Shown here piece after piece: positions 45,896 to 56,344 of a stretch of 64,000 bases of DNA (position 1 is the first letter of the stretch; the number at the start of each line of letters is the position of its first letter). Where the stretch lies: positions 868,001 through 932,000 of the forward strand of contig NBBA01000011.1 in the NCBI GenBank assembly GCA_002794785.1, read 5' to 3'. The position numbers were made by a program, and so were the translations under genes. The DNA is from Coniferiporia sulphurascens. Its lineage: Eukaryota; Basidiomycota; Agaricomycetes; Hymenochaetales; Hymenochaetaceae. The notes beneath the pieces were generated by a model that saw nothing but the letters and a program-made list of their open reading frames with translations, did not search any database and had not been told where the DNA came from.

Positions 45896-48111
45896 CTGTC
45901 CATTTGGCATGCCCTCCCAATACTGTTGTTCTCCGTCTGCAGGAGCGATAGTCCGAAAAAGGCCTCTTTTGTCGTCTTCTCGTTACTCTTGGACTTGAAG
46001 TTTTGTGTTACACATATCTTGTGATAGTGAACTATGCCAGAATACTTATCAAGTCATTTCGGATACATTTTCGGGAGCAGGCTTCACAGACCCTTGGACG
46101 GAACATTTTTTTAGGGCGAGGGATTTTAGCAATAGTCTTTCTCAGAGTGAATCAACTGTTATTATCGGCAAAGAAGACAGGCGTGGAGACCAAATTCAAC
46201 AGAGCAGTCCAGCAATCAAAACTGCAGTAGCGGAGCATCCTGAGCATAGCCTAGAGTGTTGTTTATCGGGGTCAAACTACGTAACATTTGGTCGGATGAC
46301 GCAGAGGAGTCAGCACTGAACAAACAAATAGTTAATTGTCCAGAGCAAAAATTACATGGCGAGGATACGCTAGTAGCGAAAAAGGCCGCTGTTGATTAGT
46401 GGTGGTGGTGGTGGGATAAGTAACGCAACATAAACAATCATGCGGGCAATTTGGCCGAAGAGGTGTCAGTTTAACAGAGAGCGGTATTAAACGCTGTCGT
46501 GACCAGCTTCGGTGGCTGATGGATGTTCACTTCCAATTTTATCGATGGGTTTCTCGGTGTTCGCCAAAAAGTCTGCCAGAGCAGATCTTTTACGGATTCG
46601 ACGATTTGGTCTCCCGGATCGGATATCCGTAAACCTTTGATGACTTGTCTAGCATAAATATCTTTTAGGAGCAGGAAAATCATCCAAAAGCTGCATCCGA
46701 TTTCTATATGCCTTACGAGGTGAGTTTCGTCGGCGTCGGTTTAGAGCTGTGTAAGTAAAAATTCGGAAGCTATCAAAGTGACAAAAGTGTAGAACTATAT
46801 TTTGGGCGCAAATACGCGCCTTTAACTCCATGAATAACGCTACAGGACAAAGAAGAGAGGAAGTTTCATTTACAGCTGGAGCAAATTTGATGCATAGGCA
46901 TACCCCTCCAATGAAGTTAGCGTGCTGCGGTGTTTGTCAGGTCGGTATTGAAGTTGCCTATATGCCGCACCGGACATGTCGCCCGCAGCATTCCCAGCTC
47001 TCAGAATCCAAATTATACTTCGGACTAGTGGTGTACTTTGAGTCGGTTTGCGGCCGCTTGGACCAACTTGATAGAAACGGACAGAAAGGACTTGGCTAAG
47101 GCGAACCTTGCAATCGCATTGCCCTTAGCAAGGCTACTATATTTAGACGGTTCAGTGTGCGGGTCCTTCAGATGACGCTAGGCCTTGGATCAACTGGTCA
47201 AAGTAGAGCCTGAGCATAGAAGGTGCTTCTCAACAGATTAGAACGAAGAACATGCCATCCACATGATCCAGAGAATGTCTTCTACACAAAAGCACCCCTT
47301 TAAAGTCGCAGAGTTATTGAGGAAGAACGCTAGCAGAACGCACGAGGACAGGACACGACGATCAGCTAGTTTGAGGATGGTTTTAAAACGATGATACAGA
47401 TAGCGACCAGACCGAGCTTTCCGTCAATATTAGGGAGTTGTTACCGGCTAGATATTGCAGCCACGATGAGGCAGTGCCGGGAGATGGCAACAGAGATGTC
47501 TGTGAGAGAAATGGATGAGTGGCGTGGATCATCAATTCAGTACCAGCGCGCGCACAGCGATCATAAAATTTTGCTGGCAATCTTCTTGCTTAAAATAATT
47601 TTGGGGGATACTGCGGGACAGCCTCGACGGATGTGATCATGATCATAAGCCACACCTGGTATGCCAGTTTCTACTGCGCACGGTTATATATACGTTGCCG
47701 GTTTTCAGAGCATCCGCAATTCGTCTTTTTTGAATTGTAATCGTGAGCCCGTACGCGCGTCTGCGCGGCATCCTCGCCAGCTTGCATGGTGCTTGTCGTC
47801 GTGCCGACGCGACGGGTAAAATAAAACCGCGCGAGACCCAGACCCGGACCCAGAGGAAAATAAGGCGAGCGGCGAATGGCGCCGAGCTATCGCGGCGAAG
47901 ATGATGACGGTGATGTGGGAGAAGTGTCAGCAGACCGCGTTCGGTTCTGCCTCTCACACGAAGCCCGTTGCGGCTCTTGGCTTCACTCCCCTACTAGTAC
48001 CCCCTCGCCTTCGCCGCCATCGTCTCCTCAGCTCGTCGGCAGCGACTCTCTCGCTCCCTCTGTCGACGGGAAGCACTGGGTCAGCGTCCCAGGCCGTGTT
48101 GAATCGGTGAA
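45896..48111. other. Intergenic region after the P450 array
   Basis: Contains the full 3' flank of the P450 unit (to ~46371) and then 1.7 kb with only short open frames lacking domains (for example 46471-46683 and 46649-46831, both -). A GGT microsatellite-like run is near 46401-46415. The last 240 bp hold an upstream ORF abutting the next gene. Confidence 0.4.
46023..46371 (+). repeat. P450 3' flank duplicate, right copy
   Basis: Partner of 38431-38792. In this copy one frame stays open for over 100 codons (to 46319) and includes DTFSGAGFTDPWTE. Confidence 0.7.
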
Positions 48112-50121
48112 ATGATGGGGTTTAGCCAGCGTGCTCTGCCAGGTGAGCACTGCCTTAGGCCATCATCCCCAGCTTCAGTTTTCCGCCCCATTATAGGATA
48201 CCCAGTCCACATCTTCGTCCTTGATCACTGACCACGCTCGTGTCGGTTTTTTCTACTGCATCTATCAGGTCTGCTTCTCTTCCTGATGCTGCTGGCATCA
48301 GGCAGAGCTAGTCTCTACGCACGATCCCCGCAAGAGACGGACGACAACACCGCGTCCTTGCACTTTCTCAATCCGACGCCGTCCCTTAACACGCTTACCC
48401 GGACTGCGGGCCAAGTTCTGCCAACTCCGTCTCCTTACGTCGGTTTCACGTCTATACAAAACGCGACTGTATGCGGATCGGATGATATAACCTGGGACTA
48501 CATCGGTGTTGAATCATACACCCTATCATTTGCTGTTGCAAGCGCTTTGAGTGGTGGTGATTCTTATATATCCGTACTCCAAAACTATAATGGTAATCTG
48601 GGAGCTGGAGGAACGTTCACCTGGTCACCAATTGACGTTCCCGCGGGAACGTACATCATCACTGCCTCCATCGGGTCCTTCGACACAAACTTTAGTTCGG
48701 ATCCCTTTTATATATCCGAGGGCTCGGATCCTTCATGCTTGGGCCCATCTTCGACAAGCACGACATCAGCCCCTGCGAGCTCATCCCCATCCAGCACCAC
48801 CTCGTCATCGACGTCCGTCTCCTCAGGGGGAGCTACGGGAAATCCGGTCATCGGCGCTGCAACTGGTGGCTCTTCGATGTCTAGAGGTGATATCGCAGGT
48901 GTAGTAATCGGAGTGGTCGCTTTCGTGCTGGGATTGGTCGTAGCAATAGTATTGTTCAGACGTTACCGCAAGCGCTCCGCGGCGGGCCCTTCACGTCATA
49001 GCTTCTTCGAAAAGGGGCCGCCAAAGGGCGCAATCGCGATTGATAGTCGGGGCAATTCCTTCAGCTCTGCGCATGATGGCACTCCTCGCGCTTTAGGGGA
49101 TCCCAATTCCAGCAGTGGCTTTTTGCCACATATTGCTCTCGGTTCCAGCAGCTTGAGCGAGGGGACGGGTTTGTTCACATCAGGGGGAGAAAAACGGGCT
49201 GCACATGCTTTACCGACACCGCCTGGAGCTGTGGCCATGTCTCGAGCAATTCGCCGCATGCCTCATGCCTATCGTGACTCCACTGGCTCTGCGGTCTCCG
49301 GTGCAACGGGAATAACTTCTCCTGACAGCTTGGAAAACGACGCTCGGCCTTCGCGGCACTCATCTGTGCTTTATACAACCGATCCGTTCAGTACTCAGCC
49401 GTCGACGCCGAGCCCTCGCGCTTCAGGTGAATACTACAATTTGTATGGTGGCCAAAGTCAAGTTCCAGTTGCGCTTTTCTCCCCGCCATCACATACCTCT
49501 TCTCCACGCTCGTTCGGTTCACCTGGTGTCCCTCGAGACATCTCGGTAGTGTCCACAGCATCGTCATCACCTGACCTTACCTATGGAGTTGATACTGTGG
49601 CACCGCCCGTCGTAGTGGCTGAACCAGTCAACTCGCGCCGTGCGCCTCCTGCGCCCCCAAGCATCAGGAAGCAGGCGAAGCGTACGAGGTCCACGCGCAA
49701 GCCAGCCCCAGTCTATGCTCCTTCTGTATCTGGAGAGGCACTTGAGCTCGTCGAGCCCGCCACTCCGCGTTCTGCTACGAGTTCAAGAGGGAATGCATCG
49801 CCGTACCGCAGTAGCATTGGCCAGCAATCACGTGCATCGCTTGCGCCATCATCCTCTGCAGGAAACGACTGGTCCTCAGCAGCGGCACACTCGCACTCTT
49901 CCGCCTCGGGGGCGTCCTTGGAAGGTTCAAGATTACACCTTCCTCCGTTAAGCCCTAGCATGAGTGCGAGTGTGAGTGTACATTCTCCGAGCACGTTGGT
50001 GGGCCATCCGCCGAGCTTTGGGGGATACGGGGACTTGCCCGAACTAAACCACAAGTCGAGCTTTGGCGAGCGCCAGCTGCATTATCTTATACCTGACCCA
50101 CCGCCAGCGGAAATGCGCTGA
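48112..50121 (+). CDS. Signal-peptide, single-pass transmembrane surface protein
   Basis: Two exons (48112-48142 and 48269-50121) encode 627 residues. The small first exon was inferred because it completes a textbook signal peptide: MMGFSQRALP, then hydrophobic GLLLFLMLLASGRA. The ectodomain (about 28-165) is beta-like with a WSPIDVPAGTYIITASIG segment and two cysteines (VCGSDD and PSCLG), as in small fungal domains fused to a Ser/Thr-rich stalk (~165-200), which is probably O-glycosylated. One TM helix (~218-240, IAGVVIGVVAFVLGLVVAIV) is followed by the stop-transfer RRYRKR. The long Ser/Pro-rich cytosolic tail (~380 residues) is disordered. This layout is that of MID2/WSC-type wall sensors and similar surface receptors. 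No named family is certain. The intron is 126 nt, longer than typical here. Confidence 0.8.
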
Positions 50122-52046
50122 ATTCACTTTTCTCCCCGGCTTTCTGTCACGATCGACGTTTAATTCTGGGTCTTTTAATCGCACCGTGTTCGGTCCGAGG
50201 GATCTTTTCACGACGTCATGACTGCGGACATGAAGTGGCTTATGAATATGTGTATTTTTTTTTTGATCTTGTCGTTTTTCTTCGTAACGTTTTGCTAACT
50301 TGCTCTGCTCTTCCTACGTAACTACGTACCTGCTATTGTGGATTATTTTTGCCGACGCCTACCTTATCCGCTTTATCTACTGCCTCCCCATCCCCCCAAC
50401 TTAACGTCTTTTCTAGGGCTGTCACGCCTTTGATTGTGTTCATGAGAATCGTGTAATCTATCACGTTAGGTCGCTGTACCGTTATTGATAACGATTTGCG
50501 CCTGCGCTTGAAATATAAATGACAGAATGAGAATCAACTGAGCCCTGTATAGACATTAATATTGACTTTATTAATCGATTGAGGACACTTTGTGCACCAA
50601 CATCAAAAGATTAGTACTTCTCACTATAGCTTACCGTCCGAGAGACACTCGGAAGCAAATGTAGAAATTTGCGTCCGAGATTGTACTTATTCAAACCTTC
50701 GCACGGGCCACAATTCGGCTTTTACCGGTATCTGGCGAATACGTCATCCCCGACTTGCGCACGACGGGAGCACATTTAAATTTGTCCATTATCAGTGAAT
50801 AACGCTAGTTTATTGCCTACGTCCCTCGTGCGCTGTGTCACGACATAAAGTATTTTTTTACTCGCAGATAATGATTTCATCTGTTGAGATGCGAGCTTGA
50901 TGTCGGGTCGGCTGGCTGTTCGGAGATAGAACTTTATTTGTAGTACTTTACTGCCCTGTGTGCGCGCTTGAGTTCTCTCGCGCGATTATCTGGTTACACT
51001 ACAAGATGGCTTACGGAGAGAATTCGCAAGCGCTGCGAATTGCTTAAAGCCAACATCATCAGCAAATACATTGCTTAGCTAACGCTACATACAGTATGAT
51101 TAAATCCCCAAACCCGGAAACAAATACAGTATTTACGTACATACAGTCATACCGGAATGATGGCATTCAAATTATTATTAGCACAGTTGATCATCTCAGA
51201 CGAACTACCCGCGAAAGTTCGAGTCTTCGTCTCGTAAATTTTCAAATGTTTTGTTGACAGTATGAGCCGTTTATTGAAAAACAAATTTCGTGAGTACGAT
51301 ACCTTGTACGCGAATGTGTGACGAAAATTCTGTATATCACCTCCCCTTCGCTTCAATAATTTTAACGGACTAATGCATACTGGAGCATGAGGTTCACTTA
51401 GTCCGGTGGTATCCTCGCCTCGTATACAGCGTGCATGCTTCATTGAATACTCGATCGTCCACGGGCGCTCTGACGAACCTTTCCAAAGCGATCATAGCTT
51501 TCCGTTCATCGCGCTTCCAGGGATTAGACATTCCATGCGTACGACTTGTTAGGATTTGATAATCTGCTCTTCTTTTAAGCTCTAATAATAAGTGGGTAGA
51601 TCCAATTACTTCACATCGACAGGCTACACATAAACATTTTTATTTAAGGACATTTGTGGTGGTTAATGGCCTGGCCGGGTTCATTGTAAACTAGACGGAT
51701 GGCTTCAGCGCAGTGAAATTGCGATGAGGTATATATACGCTAATAGCGAGTAAGTGCTTTAAAAACTATTGACGTCGCTCGTGAAACCAAAATGACCGAC
51801 AATAAAATGAATGAAGACCTTGCTGAATCTACCGTACTAACGATTACGAGTTCAAGTTTGATACTATCCAAGCGTTTGCCAAACGGAATACCCGGCTTCA
51901 AAGAGGACAAGATTGAAAACCGCTTCCCTCAACCAGGGCCCGAACATGCCAAGTCACCATATCACAAGGACCGGTCGTTGCCACTATTATAAAGATTGGA
52001 TTAAAGTTTTAGTATCATTGTGCAGCTTGAACGAGCAACTTTGGAA
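50122..52046. other. Convergent intergenic region, no gene recognised
   Basis: 1.9 kb between a plus-strand and a minus-strand gene, so it holds two 3' flanks. AT-rich, with short open frames only (for example 51147-51443, -). No RNA gene, transposon end or tandem repeat seen. Confidence 0.4.
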
Positions 52047-53081
52047 CTACCTCCAGGAATCGACCCAGTTTTGCAAATCATCCGGAGAAAATGACATGCT
52101 GCCGTTAATATTGTAGGTCAAAGTTGACGCGGGGAGAGAGTTCGGTGGCATCGTCACGGTTGTCATGTCCGGGTGGATGACATCGGTAGGGGACTAATGT
52201 GCGGCAAAATAAAGAGAAAATTAGCGGATGAGACCTGTTAGCCAATGCTATGATGTCTTACAGTGCCCGTGGCGACATTCGGGGAACCCCAATTGGTAGG
52301 TTGGCCCTGCTGTTGGCCACTAAGACTCGAAGTCCAAAATCAGCAGTCATACGGACAACACGAGCGAACGAAATACTTACCCTTCGTATAAGTACGACAT
52401 GCTGATGCCGGTTTGCTGAACCTCGGACGTCGATCCTTGGTACGTATACCCGTTACCATGAGAGTGGTCGTATTCCGGCTCTCCCTGACCGTAGGCCGAT
52501 GAGCTGGGTAGAGCGAAGTGGGTCAAGTTTTCGTTCCATATCGGCTAGTTAGACCAAAAGCTCAGTAGATGTCGGTTTCTAAGAAGCATTTAGATACGCA
52601 CACGGTCATTCTGAAACCCTATTGACGCCTGCCACGAGCCCATTTGCACGCTGCCTGCCGAAAACATCCCTCCCTCAGGTTGCCCAAGCATAGCCTGACG
52701 TTGGGTTCCGTTCGAGGCCTGGTGCTGTGTGCCGGCTACGAAGAACGTGAGATTCTATGGGCCTGAATACGCAGGGAACGGACACACTTTCACTGCGGTA
52801 ACTCTGTGTAGCCACCATTCCTAGCCCTTCATCCAATAACCTCTTTGCCAACCACCGATCCGTAGGTACTGGGCCAGAGCATGCAAGTCTATTATTTTTA
52901 CACTTTTCGCAGGTACCATCTGGAGGGTCGTACCACACGCACTAATTCCCAAGAAATACGAGGGGGCATTCATATAAGCCTTATCCTTAAAAAAAGGCAG
53001 CTAAAAACGTACCTTCACTTTCTTACAGCGGCAAAAGTCGCAAGGCACATTGCGTATCGGAGGGGGTCTGTCAGTGGACAT
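52047..53081 (-). CDS. Short Zn(II)2Cys6 zinc-cluster protein
   Basis: Six exons (53081-53013, 52941-52788, 52735-52602, 52544-52381, 52319-52262, 52193-52047) sum to 241 codons plus stop. The N-terminus carries a zinc binuclear cluster, CDFCRCKKVKC followed by GTCEKCKNNRLAC, that is C-x2-C-x6-C-x9-C-x2-C-x6-C, as in fungal Gal4-type DNA-binding proteins. The first intron falls inside the cluster, just before the third cysteine. The remainder (MLGQPEGGMFSAGSVQMGSW, a Gly/Gln/Asn-rich stretch, and the end SPDDLQNWVDSWR) is polar and lacks the ~250-residue middle homology region of larger family members. It could be a small sequence-specific regulator. Exon 2's donor (GTGTGT at 52787) is the least certain junction. 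Confidence 0.8.
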
Positions 53082-54286
53082 GCTGTGAGGACCTGTCTGT
53101 GGGGGATACAGACGATTATTTGAATGAACGACAAGTCGTTTGCCCTTCAAATACCCAACATCTCTCCAGCCGCTTTCTTTTTGGAGGCAAAGAGCAGATT
53201 TATGAAGGAGGGGATAGGCGGGCATTAATTTCGGTGAGAGTCGCCGCGATCTCCTCGCCGAAAAATGACAGAGAGGAATCGTCATCTCGATCGACAAGGA
53301 TACGGGAGGGGGTGGAAGTGACAGACATCCCGTGTCGAGGACCTTTTTTGTGGCCCACTTATATGCCCAAACGGCGCAATCACACTATCCAGACGGGCGG
53401 GCGGGCGGCCACATCGACGGAATGGACAGAATTACACAGGGTGCATCGCACACGACCGGGGGCTGCCTTCAAGGCTTCCTGGTATTGTTTCGGAAACCTC
53501 CTGACAGGCGAGTGCAGGACGGGATGAAGGCTAACAACACGAGGCGAACGGCGAACAGTGTTATCAGCGTTGGCGGCGGCGTGTTTACTTTTTCGCGGCC
53601 AAGCTAATGTGCGTTGAAAGACAGGCTAAGACCAAGAGTAGAGTGGTGACCGTTTGGTTGATCGCCTGCCGAGGAGGGGTAGCTCAAGAAGGATCTGAGG
53701 TCGCGTCGCGCCGAAAGTGAGCGAGTCATTTCCAAGACTGGGGGGAGGGGGGGGTTCGGGTGAGTTGCAGCGACGCCGGAAACCTAAGGTGTTTCCAATT
53801 GGGGTAGCGTAAGCATAGTTAGTCCCAGGATTCGGCAGGGAAGAGAAGAATAACCATTAGCGGATGCAGCGCTAGTAGACAATTCAACGCAGAACGGGGA
53901 GGCGTCTAATTGAAAGTGAGTTACAAAAATTGAATTAGAGGATCCAGCGACCAGATCGTGATCCATGTTCGCCAGTAAGGTGATTAATATTTCAGGGAAT
54001 ACATGTACAGCGTCAGAAATATCCGCCTGGGACACGGATGACTTTCCTCACCAGAAAATTAAAACCAGATATATATTGACATATTCAAGTTCAATATTGG
54101 TACCAGCCAATAGTAGATACCGACTCGGAGGCTGTTGGTTTCCTAATATGTAGAAGTCCGCACCTACAACATTACGTAATAAGTAAAAAATTCGTTGATG
54201 TCTCAGCCCTCTAGGACTCGCCGTCCGCTTTAGGGGCCCCTCGGGCGTACTTCCTCTATTTCATTTTCTTGACCTACTTACTAGAC
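53082..54286. other. Divergent intergenic region
   Basis: 1.2 kb between the divergent Zn2Cys6 and DUF202 genes, so it holds both promoters. Two overlapping plus-strand open frames (53099-53607) have no ATG-led conserved domain and a compositional bias (Arg/Gly/Thr); I take them as chance. Confidence 0.4.
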
Positions 54287-54988
54287 ATGAACGATAAAAG
54301 TTAGTATTGGGCGTACAGAGCCGTAGTTGGACAAGATCCTGCTAACTTACTGAAAACACACTACAAATTTCAGCACAGAGCGAGAACGCTCAACGATCAC
54401 CTTCTGAAGATGTATCAAGTACTAAGGGGAAATCATACCGCTACAGGTCTGTTTCTTCTGAGGACAACAATTGGTGAAAACAAGTATGCTCAGCTTGATA
54501 TGTTACCTTCTTGAACAGGGGTCATCGCGCCCATTCTTTCACGGCGGGGGACGTTAATGAGCTCGTAGAAATCCGTGCGCGCCAACGGACGTTCGATGGA
54601 GCCTACGCCCGCACAGCGCTTGGAAACCTTGGATACTCCTTGACCGTACTGAAGTTGTTCGATAAACGCTTTTACCGCAGTACGTGTGAAGCTGTCGCAA
54701 AGTAGCAGACGGAGGACACTTGACTCAGCATTATTTAAAGTTGGCCTGTTGTACGCAGTACTCGCGGTCGCGCTTTTTATCGTGTCCATCCTGCGTTCAA
54801 GGCACAGCAGGCACGACTTTGCAGATTGCTATCGCGACGGACAGACGGAAGCGATAAAGACGGCCGGGCAAGCCGGCACGCGTGTTTTTGGTCGGCCGTT
54901 TGTCACAGCTGGTTGGATCGTGCTGGCGGTAACTCTAGTAGTGGCGACGGTGGAATTGGGTTTGCTTGTGCTCATTTTGGAGCTTTGA
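54287..54988 (+). CDS. DUF202-family membrane protein
   Basis: Four exons (54287-54299, 54374-54473, 54519-54679, 54741-54988) encode 173 residues. The first coding exon is only 13 nt (MNDK plus one base); its intron has a good branch site (GCTAACTTAC). A polar N-terminal ~50 residues precedes the DUF202 domain: EIRARQRTFDGAYARTALGN, then TM helices at about 82-95 (continuing SLTVLKLF), 98-116 (IGLLYAVLAVALFIVSIL) and 145-172 (AGWIVLAVTLVVATVELGLL). DUF202 proteins are small three-TM membrane proteins related to the membrane part of the vacuolar VTC complex; their biochemical role is mostly unknown. Length and helix number are typical. Confidence 0.88.
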
Positions 54989-55336
54989 AGTCTATCAGTA
55001 ACTGTTGTTCTATGCTTAATTTCTCAAGCCATGACTAAATACACAGTTTTCTAGAATTAAATGTCGCGCTGGCATGTAGAAGTGGCACGATTTCGCTCTC
55101 AAATTACCCATTACCCATTACGTTTCGTCTCAATGATCTCTTGGCCCAAGGATGTTGGGACGCTCTCGAAGTGCAAACAATCGTTTGAGGTAAAATATTT
55201 ATGTTCAATACCCAAGAGGAATATTATAATGTGTCCAGCAAATGGGCAGCCCTACTTTGATGCGATCAGGGGCTCTAGCTCGGCTCTTGAGTTATTGAGT
55301 TCTGGATTCACTCACCTGAAGATGGATAATACATTC
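54989..55336. other. Convergent intergenic region
   Basis: 348 bp holding the 3' flanks of the DUF202 and orotate phosphoribosyltransferase genes. Nothing else seen. Confidence 0.5.
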
Positions 55337-56099
55337 TCAACTTTTAACCCCATACTCATTCAAGTAGCCTCTCATGAGATCAACGACCTCTGTCCGTCCA
55401 TTATCCCCTAACCAAGTCACCAGGTCGCGCATGCGTAGAATTGTGGTTACTTTAGCGCCTCCGCCGATTATCTCTTCAACATCATCCACGGTGTTGCGAC
55501 CTTCTACGGTGACTTCTTCACGATCGAAAAGCATAACGACACCAGCAACGATACCGCCCTCCTTACGGATTAGGTCTATGGACGAGCGAATAGCTGTTCC
55601 GGCGGTCATAACGTCGTCGAGGATAAGGACACGCTTGCCCTTGATGTCCGCGCCAACCATGCGTCCACCTTCACCGTGATCCTTTGCCTCCTTGCGGTCA
55701 TATGCGTAACCAACAGAGATGCCATGGTCGCGATGCAGGAGTAACGTGGTCGCTGCGACAAAGGGAATGCCCTTGTACGCAGGTCCGAAGAGCACGTCAA
55801 ACTCAATGCCTTTCTGCGCAATGAGCGCTGCGTATCCGTTTGCGACAGCGGAGATAAGCGGGCCAGTGCTAAGCAGACCAGCGTTGAAAAAGTAAGGCGA
55901 AGTACTGGATGCAAACGTGTGATATACGCGGGATAAAGCTAATTATTGTATGCGTGCGCGGCTGAGGAGGCTGGGAATGGACGAACCGGCCGGATTTCAA
56001 AACGAATGAGCCGAATTTAAGCGCGCCGGCGGACATCGAGAGCTCTATGAGCTTTCTTTGGTGCTGCTGTAGCTCATTTGTCGTCGTCGTCGTCGTCAT
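55337..56099 (-). CDS. URA5: Orotate phosphoribosyltransferase
   Basis: Two exons (56099-55987 and 55904-55337) encode 226 residues, the usual size. The enzyme joins orotate and PRPP to make OMP in pyrimidine synthesis. The N-terminal part has LKFGSFVLKSGRTSPYFFNA, the core has DVLFGPAYKGIPFVA (orotate/PRPP site) and YAYDRKEAKDHGEGGRMVGA (flexible catalytic loop with the Lys and His), and the PRPP-binding signature VLILDDVMTAGTAIR contains the Asp-Asp pair. The start was placed at the ATG before the Thr run and Asn-Glu-Leu; a further ATG 10 codons upstream is possible. The gene is divergent from a TOK potassium channel gene. Confidence 0.96.
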
Positions 56100-56344
56100 G
56101 GTAGAAAGATGTAAGATAAGAGACGACACAAACTCTGGTCAGGCTAGTGCTTGCCCAGGAAGTTGGCTGTATGCGCCCTAGTCCCCTACTCAAAAAGTTA
56201 CCCAAAACAAGGCACGTGTAGTCACGAAGGGGAGTAGCGCCGTGACACGTCCCTGGAGTGACAGAGACTCTATAATTAACCTCTCCTTTCATACTCCACG
56301 GAGGCCTGCAATGAACCACCTGTGCTAGTTCCCAAACTCCTGTA
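56100..56344. promoter_or_regulatory. Shared divergent promoter of URA5 and the TOK channel
   Basis: 245 bp between divergent ATGs (341 bp if the channel starts at 56441). Contains a CACGTG E-box-like palindrome at 56213-56218 and a weak TATAATTA at 56269-56276. Binding proteins not known. Confidence 0.45.

Noticed and set aside
46471..46831. Two overlapping minus-strand frames suggesting a decayed gene
   Set aside because: No known motif and no duplicated counterpart; could be chance in AT-rich DNA.
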